A DNA stretch of 64,000 nt from Trichostrongylus colubriformis (GCA_963978905.1 OZ022260.1:43421551-43485550), one strand, 5' to 3'; positions 21,801 to 36,800 are shown, counted from the stretch's first letter. The notes: generated from the letters alone by a model not told the origin. Translations and numbers: made by a program.

Positions 21801-24800
21801 CATATTTACAATTAGTACTTACCCACTTCCACACTGTTTATTCTTGCAGGTCTTACAACATCATTGTATGATTTCGCCAGATCAACGCTACGTCGCGCTG
21901 TTCCAGAAGACTTCAGATCGAGTTCGTTCACTTCCACTTATTTTACCACAAAGTTGCTTTATAATGGTATTTGCGGGGAACTGAAAGAATTTTGCTAGAA
22001 AGTCTTTCGTTTTTGATGAAGTTCCATCAGAATTGCTAGGAGGTGGTGAATCACTACTATGTGATTTCATATTTGCAAGAAAACATTTCAGAAAGTCTCA
22101 CTCTGTCTTCGCTATGCGGACAGCTCCTTTTATGCTGTTTTTCCCAATGCAGTGGTAGCTCTCAAAAAGGAATCGTGCACGAAAGTTCCTAGATTATAGT
22201 TCTTCTCATAAACACTACACTAGATTATAAGTACCTTAACAGAAGCAAAAGAGAACTACTGTCGCAATAATCGAAAATTTGAAATAACAGCAACTCGTTG
22301 GAATTCCCGCCGGGCAGTCCTTCAACATTTGTTGCCGATAAGCACGCAGTCGAGAACTTCTTGCTAGCATGAAGTTGCTTCTCACATGGCGTCACCGACT
22401 GCTCTGCTCAGCCTTCGCACCCCCGCCCACTTTCCCGAGTCCCAAAATGTCGAGTCTTCAACGGGAATTATCTCTGCCGTTTTTTTTTTTTTGTGTGAAA
22501 CGCATGTAACCCATAGTAGGCAAATATAGCATTATCTCAGTATTGTGCTGTCGCGAAGCCTCATGGTCATCTGAATGAGTGGAAATAAACTGAGACTCCA
22601 AAATGTTTATTCCAAAAAACTCAAAAGACAGAAGTCCAAAAAGTTTTTCAAAATAAATTGCAACATTTCGGTGCTTAGCACCTTCGTCAGGCCTGAAAAG
22701 TGGCACTGTTGATGTGTATATACAAGGTATATAAGCAACTCACGTGGTGCGGTCCCAAAAACAGCGTTAACCTACCTTGCCAATAACCTTGTACAGAGGA
22801 AAATTCCATTCGAGATTCGCGATTTTCCGCTGTACAAGGTTATTGGCAGGGTAGGTTAACGCTGTTTTTGGGACAGCACCACGTGAGTTGCTTATATACC
22901 TTATATATACACATCAACAGTGCCACTTTTCAGGCCTGACGAAGGTGCTAAGCACCGAAATATTGCAATTTATTTTGGAAAACTTTTTGGACTTCTGTCT
23001 TTCGAGTTCTCTGTAATAAAAATTTTGGAGTCTCAGTCTATTTTCACTCATTTAAATATGGCATTGCTTTATAAGGAAGAGAAACTATTCGAATTTCCGT
23101 TAATGGTTCCTTCAAGTGACGATGTCCCCTTCCCCGTAGTGACTGAGCAGTTCAGCAAATCCGGCGTCTCGGTCTGTGGCTTACAAGTGCGAGGCTTCTT
23201 ACTACTGACGCTTTTAGGATGGGATAGAGGCGTCCATATAGCAGTATCCGACAACTTCCTTGAGAGATTGCGAAGAGGAGGGCAAACAAGGGTTTTGGAG
23301 TCCGTCATGTTATCCTTCGGGAGACTTATAGCTTGATTCATAATTTATGCCATCTCAATCCAGTATCAAGCACACAGAGTAATGACCGCTAACGTTTCAA
23401 AATAATTGAAAACCAGCTGGCGGGCGCACACTATTGCGCGCGATTCATGGTGATGCTGTGCAGAATTTGATCGGCACGACCGCAGTTGCGTATGGAGTTG
23501 AGTGAAAACTTCCTCTCCTCAGCTTTCAGCTGACTTATTTATTTGGATGAAAGCAGAGAAGATGGCGTGATAATAAAGCGTTTCGGTATTAATAAATTTC
23601 AGTCGCTTCGCATCGAACCCATTTTGCACGTCATCGACATGAATCGCGCGCAGTAGTATGCACTAGCCAGCTGGTTTAGGTCATCATTGCGAGTTTGAAT
23701 AGTTTAGACATCTATAGTTTTGTATTCAATTGCATCGATTGGTAACAGTTTGTTCATTTGCTGAGCATCTATTTCCTACACATTGATAGTAGATCCAGAT
23801 CCCGATTATCGACGTATATTGTTTTCGTAAACATGCTTAATTATTTGGAATTTTGCATAGTTTAGCGGTCGATACCCAGTGTTGCTGCCAGTACCGCATT
23901 AGAAAATGATTTCGAGTGAACCGCTTGCTTTGCTATCGCAAAAATTAGGTTGCATCATGGTTATCAATGTAAATCGCAGTATCAAGAAAGATGCTCCATT
24001 TCTGGAACGTTAGGCACTTCAGCGGTCGATACATCGGCCAGTGATATCAGAACATAAGCAGTATGTTCACCCAATGACACTGAGCATCAGACGCTTTTGC
24101 TAAAGCGGACGTGTAGTGGTATCAAGCGATATAAAGGATTTCATCCCATACAGTTCCTAACGGTTCTTCTCAGCCTCTGTAAGCCGTTATCAGTTTCACT
24201 AGGGCCCCTGTAACCAACAATACCACTGAGATCCCCGTACCCTACATTACCTGCGAATGTGCACATTCCAGTTCTAGCCGCAAAAGCGTAACGGCCTTGG
24301 GGACATCTTCCTTCTCACGCTCCTAATCGAATTTTATCAATAATTATCAGTTTGGGTCACCCACTTATAAATGTCCCCATCCCACTCTGCTAAACACCCA
24401 TGAGTGCCAGCGCTCTTGGATCAACGCGAATGGCGAAACGAATTTGACGAAATTCGCCTTCATGCTCCTTATAAAATCTCATCAACCGTTATCAATGCGG
24501 GTCACCCACCATTAATGTCCCCGCCTTACCCCGCACAACACCTGTGAGTATGAACGCTCCGGGACCAATGAGAATAGCGAAACGGATTCGACGACTCTAG
24601 CCTTTTTACGCTCCTTATCAAACCTTATCAAGCGTTATCAAGCTGGATCACCCACCGTCAATGTCACCGTCTTACCCCGCACAACATCTGTGAGTATGAA
24701 CGCTCCGGGACCAATGAGAATAGCGAAACGGATTCGACGACTCTAGCCTTTTTACGCTCCTTATCGAATCTTATCAACCGTTATCAATGCGAGTCACCCA

Positions 24801-27800
24801 CCATTAATGTCCCCGTCTTACTCCGCACAACACCTGTGAGTGTCAGCGCTCTAGGATCAACCCGAAAGGCGGAACAACTTTGGTAACATTCACCTTTTGG
24901 GGCTCCTTATCAGCGCTTATCAGCTGCTATCACTTTCGGTCCACCACCGCTGGGGTTCCCTTGGCACCTCCTATATCACATGTAAAATTCAGTGTCCCAT
25001 CTTTGCTGCGACGCGAGATATGAATTTCGTGACAAATAGACGGACGCACACACACACATGCACAGACAGACATACTAAGCGAATTATATAGAGTAGGATA
25101 TTAGGTTGTCCCGAGAGTCTTGTATGATTTTTTTTGATCATCACTGTTTATTATTTTTTCTTCCAAGAAATAACAATTAGGCAACAGCGTATCCACCGTT
25201 GTTATCGACAACAATCTGCCACCTCATAGGTAGATCGTTGGTTTTCTTCTCCCAGAACTCCGGGTTATGAGAGGCGAAGAAGTCAGCGATCGCCTTTGCA
25301 AGCTAGTCATAATCAGCAAATTTTCTCTTGGCCAGGAAGGATTTCAGAGTTTGAAATAAGTGATAGTTAGAAGGGGCAATGTCTGGAGGGTATGGCTGAT
25401 GGGGCATCACATCCTAGACGAGCTCCTATAGCTTGGCCTGGGTAATTTTCGCGTAATGGGAGCGGGCGTCGTCATAAGAAGGGTGACCGCGGACCTTTTC
25501 CGGCGCTTTTCTCACAGCAACGGCGAGCTGCTGGTGCTTATGGGTGCATGTAGCGGTTACTGTCTCCCCTTGTACCAGCACCTCGCGGGAAAACATTCCT
25601 ACCGCGTCTCAGAAGTAACACAGTCTCGAGCGTGGTTTGTCTTCCATGTCAATCTCGCCGTTGCTGAAGCTGATGACCCAGGGGCACACGGTCTTGTAGC
25701 TCACACATCCATTGCCCAATGCAAAGTTGATGGAGTCGCAAGCTCTGTCTGTTTGGTGCCGTGAGACCATTTATAGTAGATGACACTGCGTGTTTGGTGT
25801 GTATTGACTACGGGTATTATAGCTTTCTCCACGGAATCTGGCTGGTTAATATATACTTTGCTAGAAAGCTCAGAGAACGTTGCACCATATTCTTTAAACA
25901 CCTAGATCTGTTTCCAAGTAAACAAGAGTTACTGTTGTTTTTGGAAAAATCCCACAAGACTTTGGGACAGCCTAATACTTATCGAAGCATGTTTCAGATT
26001 GATCACAAGTTCAACGAGACCTATTCTATCCACATTTTGAATCGTGAAACACGGTTAGTCGCCTTTTCTGGAAGGGCAGTAGAATGCATTGAAAAAGCTT
26101 CAATATCACATTAAAAGTATGCAATTCCAACATCGTTCAATAAAGGATATCTCCTCCGAAGCTTGATCTCTCCATTTCGTTCTCTACAAGGGAATTTGCA
26201 AGAAATAGTTTTGGGATTGAAATGGAACTAAGGTGATGTACAAGCACTTGTAGCGACTCCGGAAAAAATAGATTCCAAGCTCATACACCCTTCATGAACG
26301 CATTTGGAGATTTGCCGCTAAACGATGCCTTACGTATGTAATTACTGGAGCTCGCTCAAGTAGAAACGGCATGATGTGGAGCCTTCACCGTATCCCTAAA
26401 TTTCTCTTGTAAAGGGATCGATCTAAGTTTTCATTTGTTTGTAAGATTTTTAACGATTCTTTTGGAAATCACTTTAAATCGAGTGCTCTCAGGGCGTTCA
26501 GCAAAGTAGGTGTCGCTAGGAATGATAATGAAACGCAGAGGATTTTCCGATGGTGCCCAACCGGGCACGACTACGTTAGTATACATTTTTATTCCTTTTT
26601 CAATTTTTCTTTAAAAGTATTCCTCGTTTCCTTTTTTTTTTGTGGTCACTATGTCATGGGAGTTGTGGTTTCACTGGATCCGCATCGTATTTGTCGCGAT
26701 GATGGTGAGGTACCGCGCATGACGGCGCGACGGCGGTGGGCGATTTACGGAAATGTTTCATACTTCAATCCGAAATATCTACCAAATAGCCCCTTTTCCC
26801 CTTCTGTCTCGTTCATCACTGGGAACCTGAGTGGCTTCTCTGACAGCTTTCGGATGACAGTTTTTGGGGCCATTAACGATACGACCCGGTAGGATCCCGT
26901 GGTCCTCCGACCGAAGTTTTTCGCGGAATGGGTTTTTTTCTGTTTTTAGTCCTAATTTGCATTACTCTTACGCAAGAAGGATACAACTGAAAGAGGATAC
27001 TGACTTGGCTTTGAAGAAGTTTTTCATTTCTAAGTGAGAGTTGGAAATAGCCGTGGCGTCTATCGCGTACGTTTTTCGGGTTTTATGACATCAAAGTTAT
27101 ATCTTGCCTTTCTATTCATTTCTTAGCCGAATTGCTCCTTTGCCTTGGAAAGAGGATGCGTGGGGGAGGAGGTGGGGAGAGGGGGGGGGGGCGGCAGTCA
27201 AGTTACAAGAGGGTGTTCTGACTTTCCAGACGAACCTAGTCCCAATCTATGAAGTTAGGAAAGAAGGACTCTTTATCTCTTCGACGCTACATAGCTTCTC
27301 AATGCTGTTCATATGGATAAATGTTTTGCCCTCACTTACAGATCGAGCAAAGATTTTTTCCAGATATTCTGGCAAGACGGTCACTGGTACTATTCGGATT
27401 CACCTGAGTCAGCTAGTTCAGTGAGAATCAGCAACGGCCCTTCGAACTGGGAACATGGCATTTATGACTGGATCGATGAGGAGGGAACTTACGGTCCAGA
27501 TATAAAGGTAAGTCAAACCGTTTCCAACATTCGCTTCCTTTGATCCCCGCTTATTTCAATTACAAGGAGCACAAAGGAGCTGTTTGATTGCGTATTCATC
27601 CTTCAATTCAAATGCCGAGCTTATAAGGCTCGAATTCCACTAATTGAATTTTACTTGATTTCGTTAATCACGTTGGCGACATTGCGTCCCAATGCTGGGT
27701 CGCATACTTTCTACCGCGTGAGACAATGCGTTTCAATGGTGGGATGCAGCACAGGAAATCCTTTTATCAACTTATTCGAAATCCACAAATCAGTTTTGGT

Positions 27801-30800
27801 CAACATACACAGGAGCATCTAGGGTGAACATGGTCAGCTTGCATCTTTTCAATGAGTTCACGCTTTGGGTATATTAGAAGTAACCTTCTAAGGAAATGAT
27901 CTCTCAGGAAAAGGTGTTATTCAGAAAGGTAAGTCTGACCTAGAATATACTAACCTTCTAGTGACACACATAACAAATAAGTTTACATAATGGATAATAT
28001 TATGAAGTACTAATAGATAACACTTATAATAGATAATGAAATTCCACATGTGGCAATGATCCATTGAACACGTACATGGTTAGGCACGTCCCATCACCAC
28101 CATGAAGTAACTCTTATTCAAGCCCTTGAAGGATATCTAAAATTTTGGCACTCAATTTTCGTATTAGCCTCAAGAAATTCAGAGTTTTGAGAGTGATATC
28201 AAAAACTGCTTTCTTGGACAATGCGTTCCAATGTTGGGACGCAATTTTAGGCACAGTGGAGCGCGCGATGTGAAATACGCTTGTTGACAATGTGTTGATC
28301 GATAATCTCGGTTGTGCACCCTTATGTAGGATTTCGCGCCGCACCAAGCGCCGAGCAACGTCTGCGCGCGAGTGGTTGCCTTCGGTGGGAATTGCGTGTA
28401 ATGCACAAGTAGGACGGCGATCGTATCGACGCCTACTTTAATTCATTTTGGCTTGATATTGAGCTTGTTTTTGAACTGTTTTACTTTAATATGCGGAATT
28501 TGTATGAATTTAGTTCATTTTGCATGTTTTCAGTCTACTTTTGGTTGATTGTAGTGTTTTGCATACAGCCATTCCATTTTTTATGCTTTAGTACCAATCA
28601 TATCATAATTTTTGCTCCTCCGGAATTTTCTTTCGCTTCATATGTCGCACTCTGGTGTAAATTAATTGTATTATTGTAGTATTTTGTTATTATTGTATTA
28701 TTTGAATTGTATTAACTCGTATCAGTGCGCTTCTTGCGTTTCCACAATTCGGACTAAGGGGAAAAGGAATCGGAGATGTGTGACCCCTTCGGCCGTCATG
28801 CGAAACTTAGTTATTACACAAGTATTAGGTGTATGCAGAATGAATGGCCAAAACATAACTGGCAATAACTTCGTTCAGGCACAACTTTATTTGTCGAATT
28901 ACAAACCATTCGAATCTACAGAATTTCGCTAACGATCTGGTATAGAAAATATGCCATCATGATCAAATTCGGGATTGCAAGAATTGATAAAGTCAACAAT
29001 AGCATTTTTACCATGCATAGTATCGGCGAATTTCTTCTGAAGCAGGTTTGCATCGAGAACCCGGAAAAGTGGTCATCTATTGCAGGGGATAGGTCTGGGA
29101 AATAAATAGGGTGAGAAAGAGTCTCGATGCCTTCTATTGTTGGGGATAGGTCTGGGGAATAAAGAGGGTGAGGGAGAGTCTCGACGACTAACTGCATCAG
29201 TTTTTGTGGGGCGCGCAAAAGAACGTGAAACCCCACACTTCGCAATCACCCGGCAAAAGCTGCCGCATTTAGACATCGAGACTCTCTCTCATTCCCCTTA
29301 TTCTCCGGTCCTATCCCTGACTGATTAACTTTTTTTCGGGTTCTCGATGCAAACCTGTGTCAGAAGAAGTTGTCCGATACTATGCATGGTAAAAATGTTA
29401 TTCTTGACTTTATTAATTATCGCAATCCAGTGTTTGTTTATGATGGCATATGTTATTTACCAGATCGTTGGCAAGGTTGCGGAGACTCGAATGGTTTTTA
29501 TTTCGACAAATAAAGTTGTGTCTGAGCGAAGTTATCGCGTTTTGAAAAAAAAAGTGGTCCGTTTTGGCCATTTATTCTGCATACACCTAATAGATGATTC
29601 GCTCTTATCGGAGCACCTTTTACTCGGCTAAGGCATATACTTATCTAGTTTTATAGAATATTCGTGTTGATACGCAAATATGGATGACACATAACACAGT
29701 AAATGGAACGAATGCATGCAAAACGCTATCACCAACCAGAAGTGAGCTCAAGGTTTTCAACCCAAACTAATTCAAGTGAACTTTGTCTACTGATGTGGGA
29801 GCAGACTAAAAACAAGCTCAATATCACGCCAAAATGAATAAAAATATGCGTCGGTACTGTCGCCGTAATTCTTGTACAATTACATAAGATTCCCACCGAG
29901 GGCACACAACTCGCGCGTCAATGTCGCGCGGAGAACATCGCAATGCGAAATCCTGGCAAAAGGGTGCACACCCAGTAACGTCCCACCTATGCATTAATAT
30001 CCTGCACTTCTATTGCATGAGACGAAGCGCCATATCATCACTTGGATTTCCGTTACGTGCTCGAAATTGTGTAGTTGTATTTTTCATGTACGGTTTTTAG
30101 GCAGTATGGTGGTCAGAATCTGGTAAGAAATTAGCGTATTTGAGCCGTGAGAAGCCGAAGGGGAAGTCAGTTTTCATGATCAGGTGAGTTTTTATGTCAG
30201 AAGTGCAATCCGTTTCTCACAGGATGACCTTACAGCTATAATCGCCACGAAAAATATCCCACCGTCCTGGAGATACCGTATGCGAAAACTCACGAGAAGC
30301 TCTTGCCGACTTATGTTATCAACATTTGGGACAAAAAAGCTAAAAACTCCAAGCAGATGGATGTGCAGTTACGGGATAGAACGTATGTACCAACTCCACA
30401 TACAGTAAAAGGAATCGTGCACGGCAATTCCACCGTTAATTTTTTTCAAAATCTTTATATTAGACTTAATACTTGAACAAAGACACAAAAATACCAAAAA
30501 ACATTTGTTCTAGTGCAAAAATCGAAGTCCGAATATTAGCGATACCTACAAATGCGTAATATTAGGTTATCCGGTAAGCTCTCAGCGTTTTGAGTATTTT
30601 ACTTTACACGACCATGTCTTTGTTAATACTCATCGGATTTAATCGAAATAAGCACAGTTCGAATTAGCACATTTTTGCCGATGTGACACCACTCGATAAA
30701 TCCCATCAAAGAAAGAACTGTTTGGTAGAGAATCCACGAAATTCGCGAAGGCCTTTTTGCATGGTCCAGACTGATGAAGTACTTTCTCTCACGGAAGTTC

Positions 30801-33800
30801 TGGAAGTGTTTGAAAAGGTGATAGCCTGTTGGTGAAAGGTTTGCAGAATATGGCTAGTGAGGTAGAACTTCAACCCCCGACTCGTTCAATTTATGGATAG
30901 TGGTTTGCCTTGTGAAACGTGTGGACGGGCGTCGTCATGGAAAAGAACCGGACTCTTTCTGATGGCAAGTGCTGGCTGCAGGTAACACAATCTTCGGTAC
31001 ATCTCGTCGATTTCTTCACATTTGAGCTCTGCTAAGATGGTTTGCCCGGGTAACGAAAAGTTATAGTGGGTCACACCAGTCTATGACCACCACGCAGTGA
31101 CCACAATTTTTTTCGCGAGGATTCGGCTTTGGAATTCCCCTCGGTGGCTCGTCGACATCCAACTACTGTCCGGAACAACTCTGTTATCATACATGATCCA
31201 CTTTTCATCACAGGTTACCATTCGATCCAAAAGCGGGTCATTTCTGTTGCGCAAGAGCATTGAAGAAGAAACCTCGAGACTGCCAATTTCCGCCTGTCAC
31301 TCTAATTGTGGGGCACTCACTTGTAGAGTTTTTTCCACCTTCCAAATGCGTTCCAGATTATCCGCAATAGTGAATTTGCCGAAGCCTAGCTTTCTGCAAT
31401 CTCTCGGACTTTTTGAGATGGGTCAGCTCCACAAACGCCTTCAAATTCTCGTCAGATATTGCTATAGGTCGACCGCTACTAGATTCATCTTCGAGGCTGA
31501 AGTCTCCAGAACAGAATTTTTTGAAATATTATCGCACGGTGCTTCCACCAACACTACTGGGCCCCCACACCTGGTAACTTGTCGAGCTGTCTATACTGCG
31601 GATTGACCCAATTTGTATTTGAAGAAAAATATCGTCACTTGGGAAAAGGAGGCTCGTCAAGCAATGGTGAAACGACAATTATGCAGTCAGGTAGCGCAAA
31701 AGATTCTCTTAAGGATGTAGTACTGAGACGCAAGGGAGAACGTTTCAATCAGCAATGAATGACAAAAATATAACATAAACGCTGAGAATTTTCTGGACAT
31801 CCTAATAGTAACAAAACATAACAATAACATCGTCAGTACATACAGTCCATTTCGTTGCGCCTGATAGGGTATGGCCTACGGACTTGGGCGAGAGGGTGTC
31901 AAACTCTCTAACTTTCACCACGTACTCGTACTCTCCACCCAGGCCACGCCTTATCTAGCGCTCCGAAATGGACTATATTCCCTCCGAACTACTTTTATGC
32001 CGCTATCTTCGGAGAAGAGTGCAGCGTTGAATTTTGCCCTTAGTGTTTTTAGTTGCTTCCCATACTGTGACACCGATTACGTAACCGCCGCCTCTTTGCT
32101 CTACACACCTCGCAGCTCATCCTCCGATATCAGCTCCTCCGCGGACGATAGTCTAGGAAAATGTATCTCACCCGGATTTTAGCTATTTGAATAGTGAATA
32201 TTTGCATGTGGTTGGTAGTAAGCAGATATAACGTAACTATATGAGCATGACTGGACTCCAGGAAAACTTCAATTTCTGTGGGTCTTGTAATGCCGCGTTC
32301 ATACTCTGCGGTGCCAGCGGCAGGGCGTGGCTGAGTGTCTTTGCGTCCTCGTATCTGCGTCGTTGCCTGTGAACGCAGTCACGAACTGCTGGTGTTAAGT
32401 ATGAACGCGGCCTGAGGATTTTCATGACTCGTCGAGTCTCTCCGGGGGGTCTTTGGAAATGCTGAGTGATGCAGCGATAGATGATCTGCGCTCACAAATA
32501 TCTGAGATGTTAGAGGGTGTGGTGGTGGATATCAGAAGTACTTGGATGTCTACATTTTTCATATGCTTTGGTGTGTTGAAGTGATGTTGGTATGAGAGTG
32601 TGCAAAATTATCGGTTAATTAGAACAATTCAGAGCGTACCCCTACCTCTACGGCGTGAAGTGGGTTGAGATGAAGAACGAAGAAGTATTGGTCGCCACAT
32701 GGGCAAATCGTCTTCAGAATCATATTTCGGTTACTATTTGCGACTATAAGACCGCAATTTGTAATTTGGTGAGTCTACTCGACTGGATAGAATTAAAAAA
32801 GAATGAAGTTCAGCTTTGACTAATCAATTTTCGGGATGCCTCGCAGTGTAGTTCCGTTTCGAATCGTGGTGGCGTCAAGAGCGATTTCGCCTGTGAGCGA
32901 CATGCGGGAGCCAGCCGATGTTCAAGTCGCTGCTTCCATCCTCACAGTCGAATCGGGGCCAATTCACTGCCCTAGAGGCCAGGGAGGCCCTTCCTAGCTT
33001 CTGGGCAGTGAATTGGTACAGGATTCAAGAATGGCCTAACGCCTTATAATTGAGAGAAAATTCCAGAAAAAATCGGAGAGCTGTAAGAAGCTGGTGATAA
33101 CGATGCTAAAATGACCACACTGTCACAGCTTTAGATGTTTGACCACTTCCTCCCTTGATATGAAGTACACATGGTCAAGCTAGTGGATTCATCTTTCAAA
33201 TCTAGGGAGCTCATTGGATTCCACAAAGCCGTCCTATCCTATAAAACCAATTTTTCAGGTATTCGAGTACCGGTATCCTGATAAAATGTGGGCTGAGGGA
33301 TCAGATTTCTCTTCGGTATTGAGCAATCGACAAGATGCTGTGTTCATTCTCCTACCCAGGGCAAGAGCCGATGGGAACAGTTACCAGCACATCGCTAAAC
33401 TTCCCATTCAGGTAATATTTGGTTTCCTATAAAATCAGATTTTCATTGAATTTCGTTGTTTCCAGTATGATTCGCAAGGTAAGCTAAAATTGGCCGAACC
33501 GTCATTCCTATCACTGGGCAACTTCGATGTGGTAGCTTTAAACCGCTATGATGGAACGACGGACACCATGTGGGTTGTGTTGCCCACGGTTAGTTAGTTT
33601 CCAACAGTCACCTCCTTTATGTTTCTTACAGCTATTTCACTGCACAAGCCCCTTCACCTGGTAATCGGCACCTGTATTCTACAAAAGCAACGCCGGTGAG
33701 TACTATGAGGTTAGCTCAACCCTTACACACTCTTCAGGGTAGATGTTCACGCCTTTCAGCTGTATTCGCAAACCCTTTCGTGTCAGCTCTTTCGCGGTGC

Positions 33801-36800
33801 TGTGGACCCAATTCCCAAATTATCAGTGGCATCGTATGGATATAAACAGTTAAATGATCGGCGCCCACATTTTGCTCGTCGAGTTGTTTGGGTAGACGTC
33901 AGTTTCTCCCTTTGAATACTTGCAAGCGAACAATGGAGTCTCTTGTAATTTCACGCCTGCGTTGGGAATGTCCGCAGAAAGGTCTGAAGTTCTGGCGGTC
34001 GTTGAAGTAATCGCTGACAATACTTGGGATACTTTTGGTAGTCCCCCTATTGAGCAGTTGCAGTCAAACCGCCTTATATGATCGACCGTGTCCCGAATCT
34101 TTGACCGCTTTAAAGGCACCGGGAGGGGGGCAAGGGCGGAATAACGTTTACAAAAACAATAGCGTCTGAAAACAAACATATGGGTTCGGTAGATACAATG
34201 TGTAACGAAACCGGCATTGAAAAACGCGCCATACGGCGCTATTTGCCCCCAGGGCGCGCTTCCGTCCGAACTGCAAGCTTCCATGGCCGAGCCACGCTTC
34301 GCTCATTTTAAAGCTTGTCTTCGGCCTGAGGTAACCTTAGTTTTGAATTATTTCCTCTTTAGACTGTTTTCTAGTGAGACCCGTAAGTACATCTAGAAAC
34401 AATACAAGAAAAAAAGTAAAAACTAAAAGGAAAAAACAAATCTATAATAGAACCATTTTCTTTTGGCACCATGCCAAGGCGTCAAATTGGCGAGTTTCTG
34501 CAATGGCGGCTACTCAAACTCGTCCACACTACGTCTGTTCTACAGTAAGCCAAAATTACCCTCTCCTGGTGTCTTTAACTGTCAATTATCTGCTACTTTG
34601 CCCTACTAGGCACCTCGACTTCCACATTTCACGATCGGTCAGAATTGTCCTCAACAGTATGTAGATTCTGGTGTAGCTGCCGGATAGGGTATACGTAATG
34701 CGCCTGCTACTTATTCTGAGAAGTACTAAGTGATAACCGAATGCATGACGCAGCGCATGGGTAGCGTATACTGTTAGACATCAAGACTGTCTGGACAGCA
34801 CGTGTGGTCGTGTTACAATGTCAATAGATACTAATAATTTTAGACAGCTGATGAAGTCTGGGCATGTGTAAGCTGTCACCATGAAAACTGCACTTATCAG
34901 AGTAACTCCATTTCTCCCGATTTCAAATATCTTCTAACTCACTGCAGGGTAAGCCTTTTCACATTTCACCAATTAGTTTATTGCTCCGATGATTTCAAAT
35001 ACTTTATGTCACTTGTTCGAATGGGTTGTTTTCTGTTCTAAATTCAAGACCAACATGCCAGTCACTAACAGTTTCACACTGCGCAGTACTAGAATTACAG
35101 AGAGATCTCAAATGGCGATAGTCTTTGAACTTTCCTTCGGAATCGTGTACTCAACTGAAACATGGTGAACCTGCAATCACAAGAAATAAACTAATTCAAA
35201 AATTGTACAAAAATCCTACTAAATGTAGTTCGTTAAGTGCATGTCTGTGTGTGTTTCTGTCAATCTGCTTGTTACAATTTCATATCCCCCACCGCAGAAG
35301 AGAAGGGATCTTGATTTTTGCAGGTGATGTGGTGGTGAGACGGCACACAGCCGGTGGGTGATCGTTTTGATGGCAGCTGAGAGCGCCTGATGAGGTAATA
35401 AGACGAATGTCCGAAATCCGTCTTGCTGTTCGCATCGTTTCTAGTGAAATGGCAATCACAGGTGCTTTGCGGAGCGGGACAGGACATCAATGATGGGTGA
35501 TCCAAAGATTAGATAAGGAGCGGCAGAAGGCAAATGTCACCTTTCGCTTTTGTGGCTGACAGTGGAGTGTTCACAGTCATAGGTGTCATAGTGGGTGGTA
35601 GGGGGACTGATGATGATGACACTCCTGTGGTAAGTGATCGAAACGATAACGACTGGTAAGGGCCGATAAGAGCCATTGCCACGTAGATGCGACGAAATCC
35701 AGTAAGAAGCTGGTACTACAATACGACCATTATGGCTGAAAAGTCTGTCGGTGCCACTTGATGAGCATATCTCGTTTATATGCTGATATCAGTTGCAGCG
35801 ATTTGTCGACCGCTATACTATCAAGCTTTCTGGATAATGGTCTCTCTTTTGATACTGCGATCTACATGAATGTTCAAGATGCAATCCGGATATGTGATAA
35901 CAGCAAAACGAGTGAACCATTTTCTGATGCGGTACCAGGAACAATATAGCATATCACTGCTGGTGCACTTGAAATACAAATACTAGTGCATGTTCAGAAT
36001 AAGGATAAGTCCGCTATCACAGGCAAATGGATGTATTACCAGTATAAAAAGTAGCTCACTGGGTGGATAAATCGCAATGGAGGCCAGAACTATTGATCGC
36101 TAAACTTTTACACTCCCAGTAGGAGCGAATTTGATGGACTGTGGAATATGAGGATAGGGCTACTCAGCAGTGTAACAGTAGAGAAAGAACGAAATAAAGA
36201 ACCGAAAAATAGAGCGCAGCTTCGCGTCATTAGAAGGGCTGGGCGCTGAACGCTGTTCCGCTTTCGCCGGCTACTCGCCTGGATGAACTGCGAAACGAGC
36301 TGCGAGATCGTAATGAGAGCCTATGCCACGCTCTTTCAATGCCCAACACCTTTTCTGAAGTGGAAGGTTTGTTTTCAGAGAGCATGCATTTCTAGTTCTC
36401 ACTCTTTCCTTACCCCACCCCGTGCCTGTAAATGACCAGTGGATTAACAAAGTTAGTTCCTGTCAGTTGTGACAAGTATGTTATTCATTAACTTTATGGA
36501 TTTCCCTTAAGTGGTAGATGTGACTTGCAGCCGTGAACGACCGGATTATCACATACTTCGTATTCCAATATCACTGGCGATAAAAACTTTCGATCGCTAA
36601 ACTACATGAAATTCCGAGTAGTGGTAGATGTTCGTAGAGATATCAGTTGAGGTAGCACTCATTACTGCGTTTATCAGAGCGTGGAATCACAGTGTGGAAT
36701 TATGCGGTATAGACATCTTTGATATCGGTTGATCGGCATTGGTCATCTCCACATTACATAGTTCTACCTGTTGCTCGCGCAATACTTTGCCATAGCACAA

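Noticed and set aside
22458..23336. Two ORFs with the same N-terminus (MPLFRPDEGAKHRN) on opposite strands
   Set aside because: Both arms of one palindrome read outward; not a gene family.
22920..23336. C-terminal half of the 138-codon ORF as a possible DPP exon
   Set aside because: No propeller similarity, and the micro-exon at 25,998 satisfies the phase requirement.
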